Shown: in pieces, positions 63,815 through 64,000 of the stretch
Numbering within the stretch: position 1 is the first letter of the stretch
Layout: every line of letters starts with the position of its first letter
Assembly (NCBI RefSeq): GCF_000420825.1
Contig: NZ_ATVR01000011.1
Coordinates: 1-64,000, forward strand
Origin: Butyrivibrio sp. AE2015
Lineage (GTDB): Bacteria > Bacillota > Clostridia > Lachnospirales > Lachnospiraceae
Direction of reading: 5' to 3'
DNA: 64,000 bases
Program-made: the position numbers and the translations under genes
Notes under the pieces: model-generated
Told to the model about the DNA's origin: nothing
The model's input: only the letters and a program-made list of their open reading frames with translations
Databases searched by the model: none

Positions 63815-64000
63815 AACCTTCTTAAGCACCATTTCATTTGACCAGGAATAATTCTCCGTGTTCGATCTTCTTCCTAGGTAACGCTTTGTGGTAAACAGTA
63901 CAAACTGAACGATTCCGCAGATCACAAGCTCTATCACAGAAAAGATAAGTCCAAAACCATTTCCTCCAATGCAAAGCTCACGAATGATCCCGATAAGAAC
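63809..64000 (-). CDS. C-terminal end of a membrane protein gene, partial
   Basis: The last 63 codons of a leftward gene that starts beyond the window. The visible part has a hydrophobic helix (about LIFSVIELVICGIVQFVLF) followed by a basic tail TTKRYLGRRSNTENYSW and ending KKVG. The family is not recognisable from this piece; it is consistent with a polytopic membrane protein. Confidence 0.7.
   Translation of the reverse strand, partial: VLIGIIRELCIGGNGFGLIFSVIELVICGIVQFVLFTTKRYLGRRSNTENYSWSNEMVLKKVG

Overview
The window looks like chromosomal DNA of a low-GC, Gram-positive anaerobe of the Lachnospiraceae, most like Butyrivibrio or Pseudobutyrivibrio. This is inferred from the gene families (SigH, GerMN, DUF1653, DUF1385, DUF5721, PelF/PelG, GH31, GH13 and rhamnogalacturonan-lyase-like enzymes), the strong AGGAGG ribosome binding sites, sigma-A promoters and intrinsic terminators. 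Most genes lie on the minus strand.

Layout. 1-1237: no convincing gene; two arrays of short spaced motifs, a nested palindrome that could form a bistable RNA, and a leftward terminator. 1238-14868: a tightly coupled ten-gene leftward operon for a Pel-type exopolysaccharide. In transcription order it holds a membrane-anchored GH3-like protein that has lost its catalytic residues, PelD, PelE, a PelA-type deacetylase (DUF2194), PelF, PelG, a CotH kinase, a VTC/TTM polyphosphate-polymerase-like protein, DUF4956 and DUF4832. 14869-15755: an 887-bp spacer with a consensus leftward promoter and a terminator-like hairpin inside the leader. 15756-22750: lipid kinase, glyA, GH31, PAP2, GT2 and DUF1653. 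22843-31576: holA, comEC, GerMN lipoprotein, two-component system, comEA-like gene and a solute-binding protein. 31573-37883: arginine genes argC-GNAT-argJ-argB-argD, divergent from argG, with repeated ARG-box-like sites between. 37880-40910: DUF1294, LytTR regulator, DegV, DUF5721 and Hpt. 41099-50572: housekeeping genes (prfA, prmC, DUF1385, rpmE, sigH, rlmB, mrnC, cysS, ispF, azlD, azlC, alaX-like). 50714-60310: zinc-ribbon membrane protein, CarD with a perfect cre-like palindrome in its leader, GNAT, an unknown gene, an EAL phosphodiesterase that may be leaderless, a rhamnogalacturonan-lyase-like enzyme, GH13 and PAP2. 60544-62162: tRNA-Met(CAT) followed by a 1.5-kb islet flanked by perfect 83-bp direct repeats that begin inside the tRNA 3' end. 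The islet carries an MNT nucleotidyltransferase, a RelA/SpoT-like synthetase and a small protein, and no integrase. 62179-64000: a secreted surface protein preceded by a c-di-GMP-I riboswitch and terminator, then the 3' end of a membrane protein gene.

How it fits together. Cyclic di-GMP is a recurring theme: PelD keeps an RxxD I-site on a degenerate GGDEF domain, an apparently intact EAL phosphodiesterase is encoded at 53716-55635, and a GEMM-I riboswitch controls a surface protein. No active diguanylate cyclase is seen. The best candidates for something undescribed are (i) the Pel locus fused to a CotH-TTM-DUF4956-DUF4832 cassette and headed by a GH3 pseudoenzyme, and (ii) the tRNA-borne islet pairing an MNT nucleotidyltransferase with a RelA/SpoT-like putative toxin.
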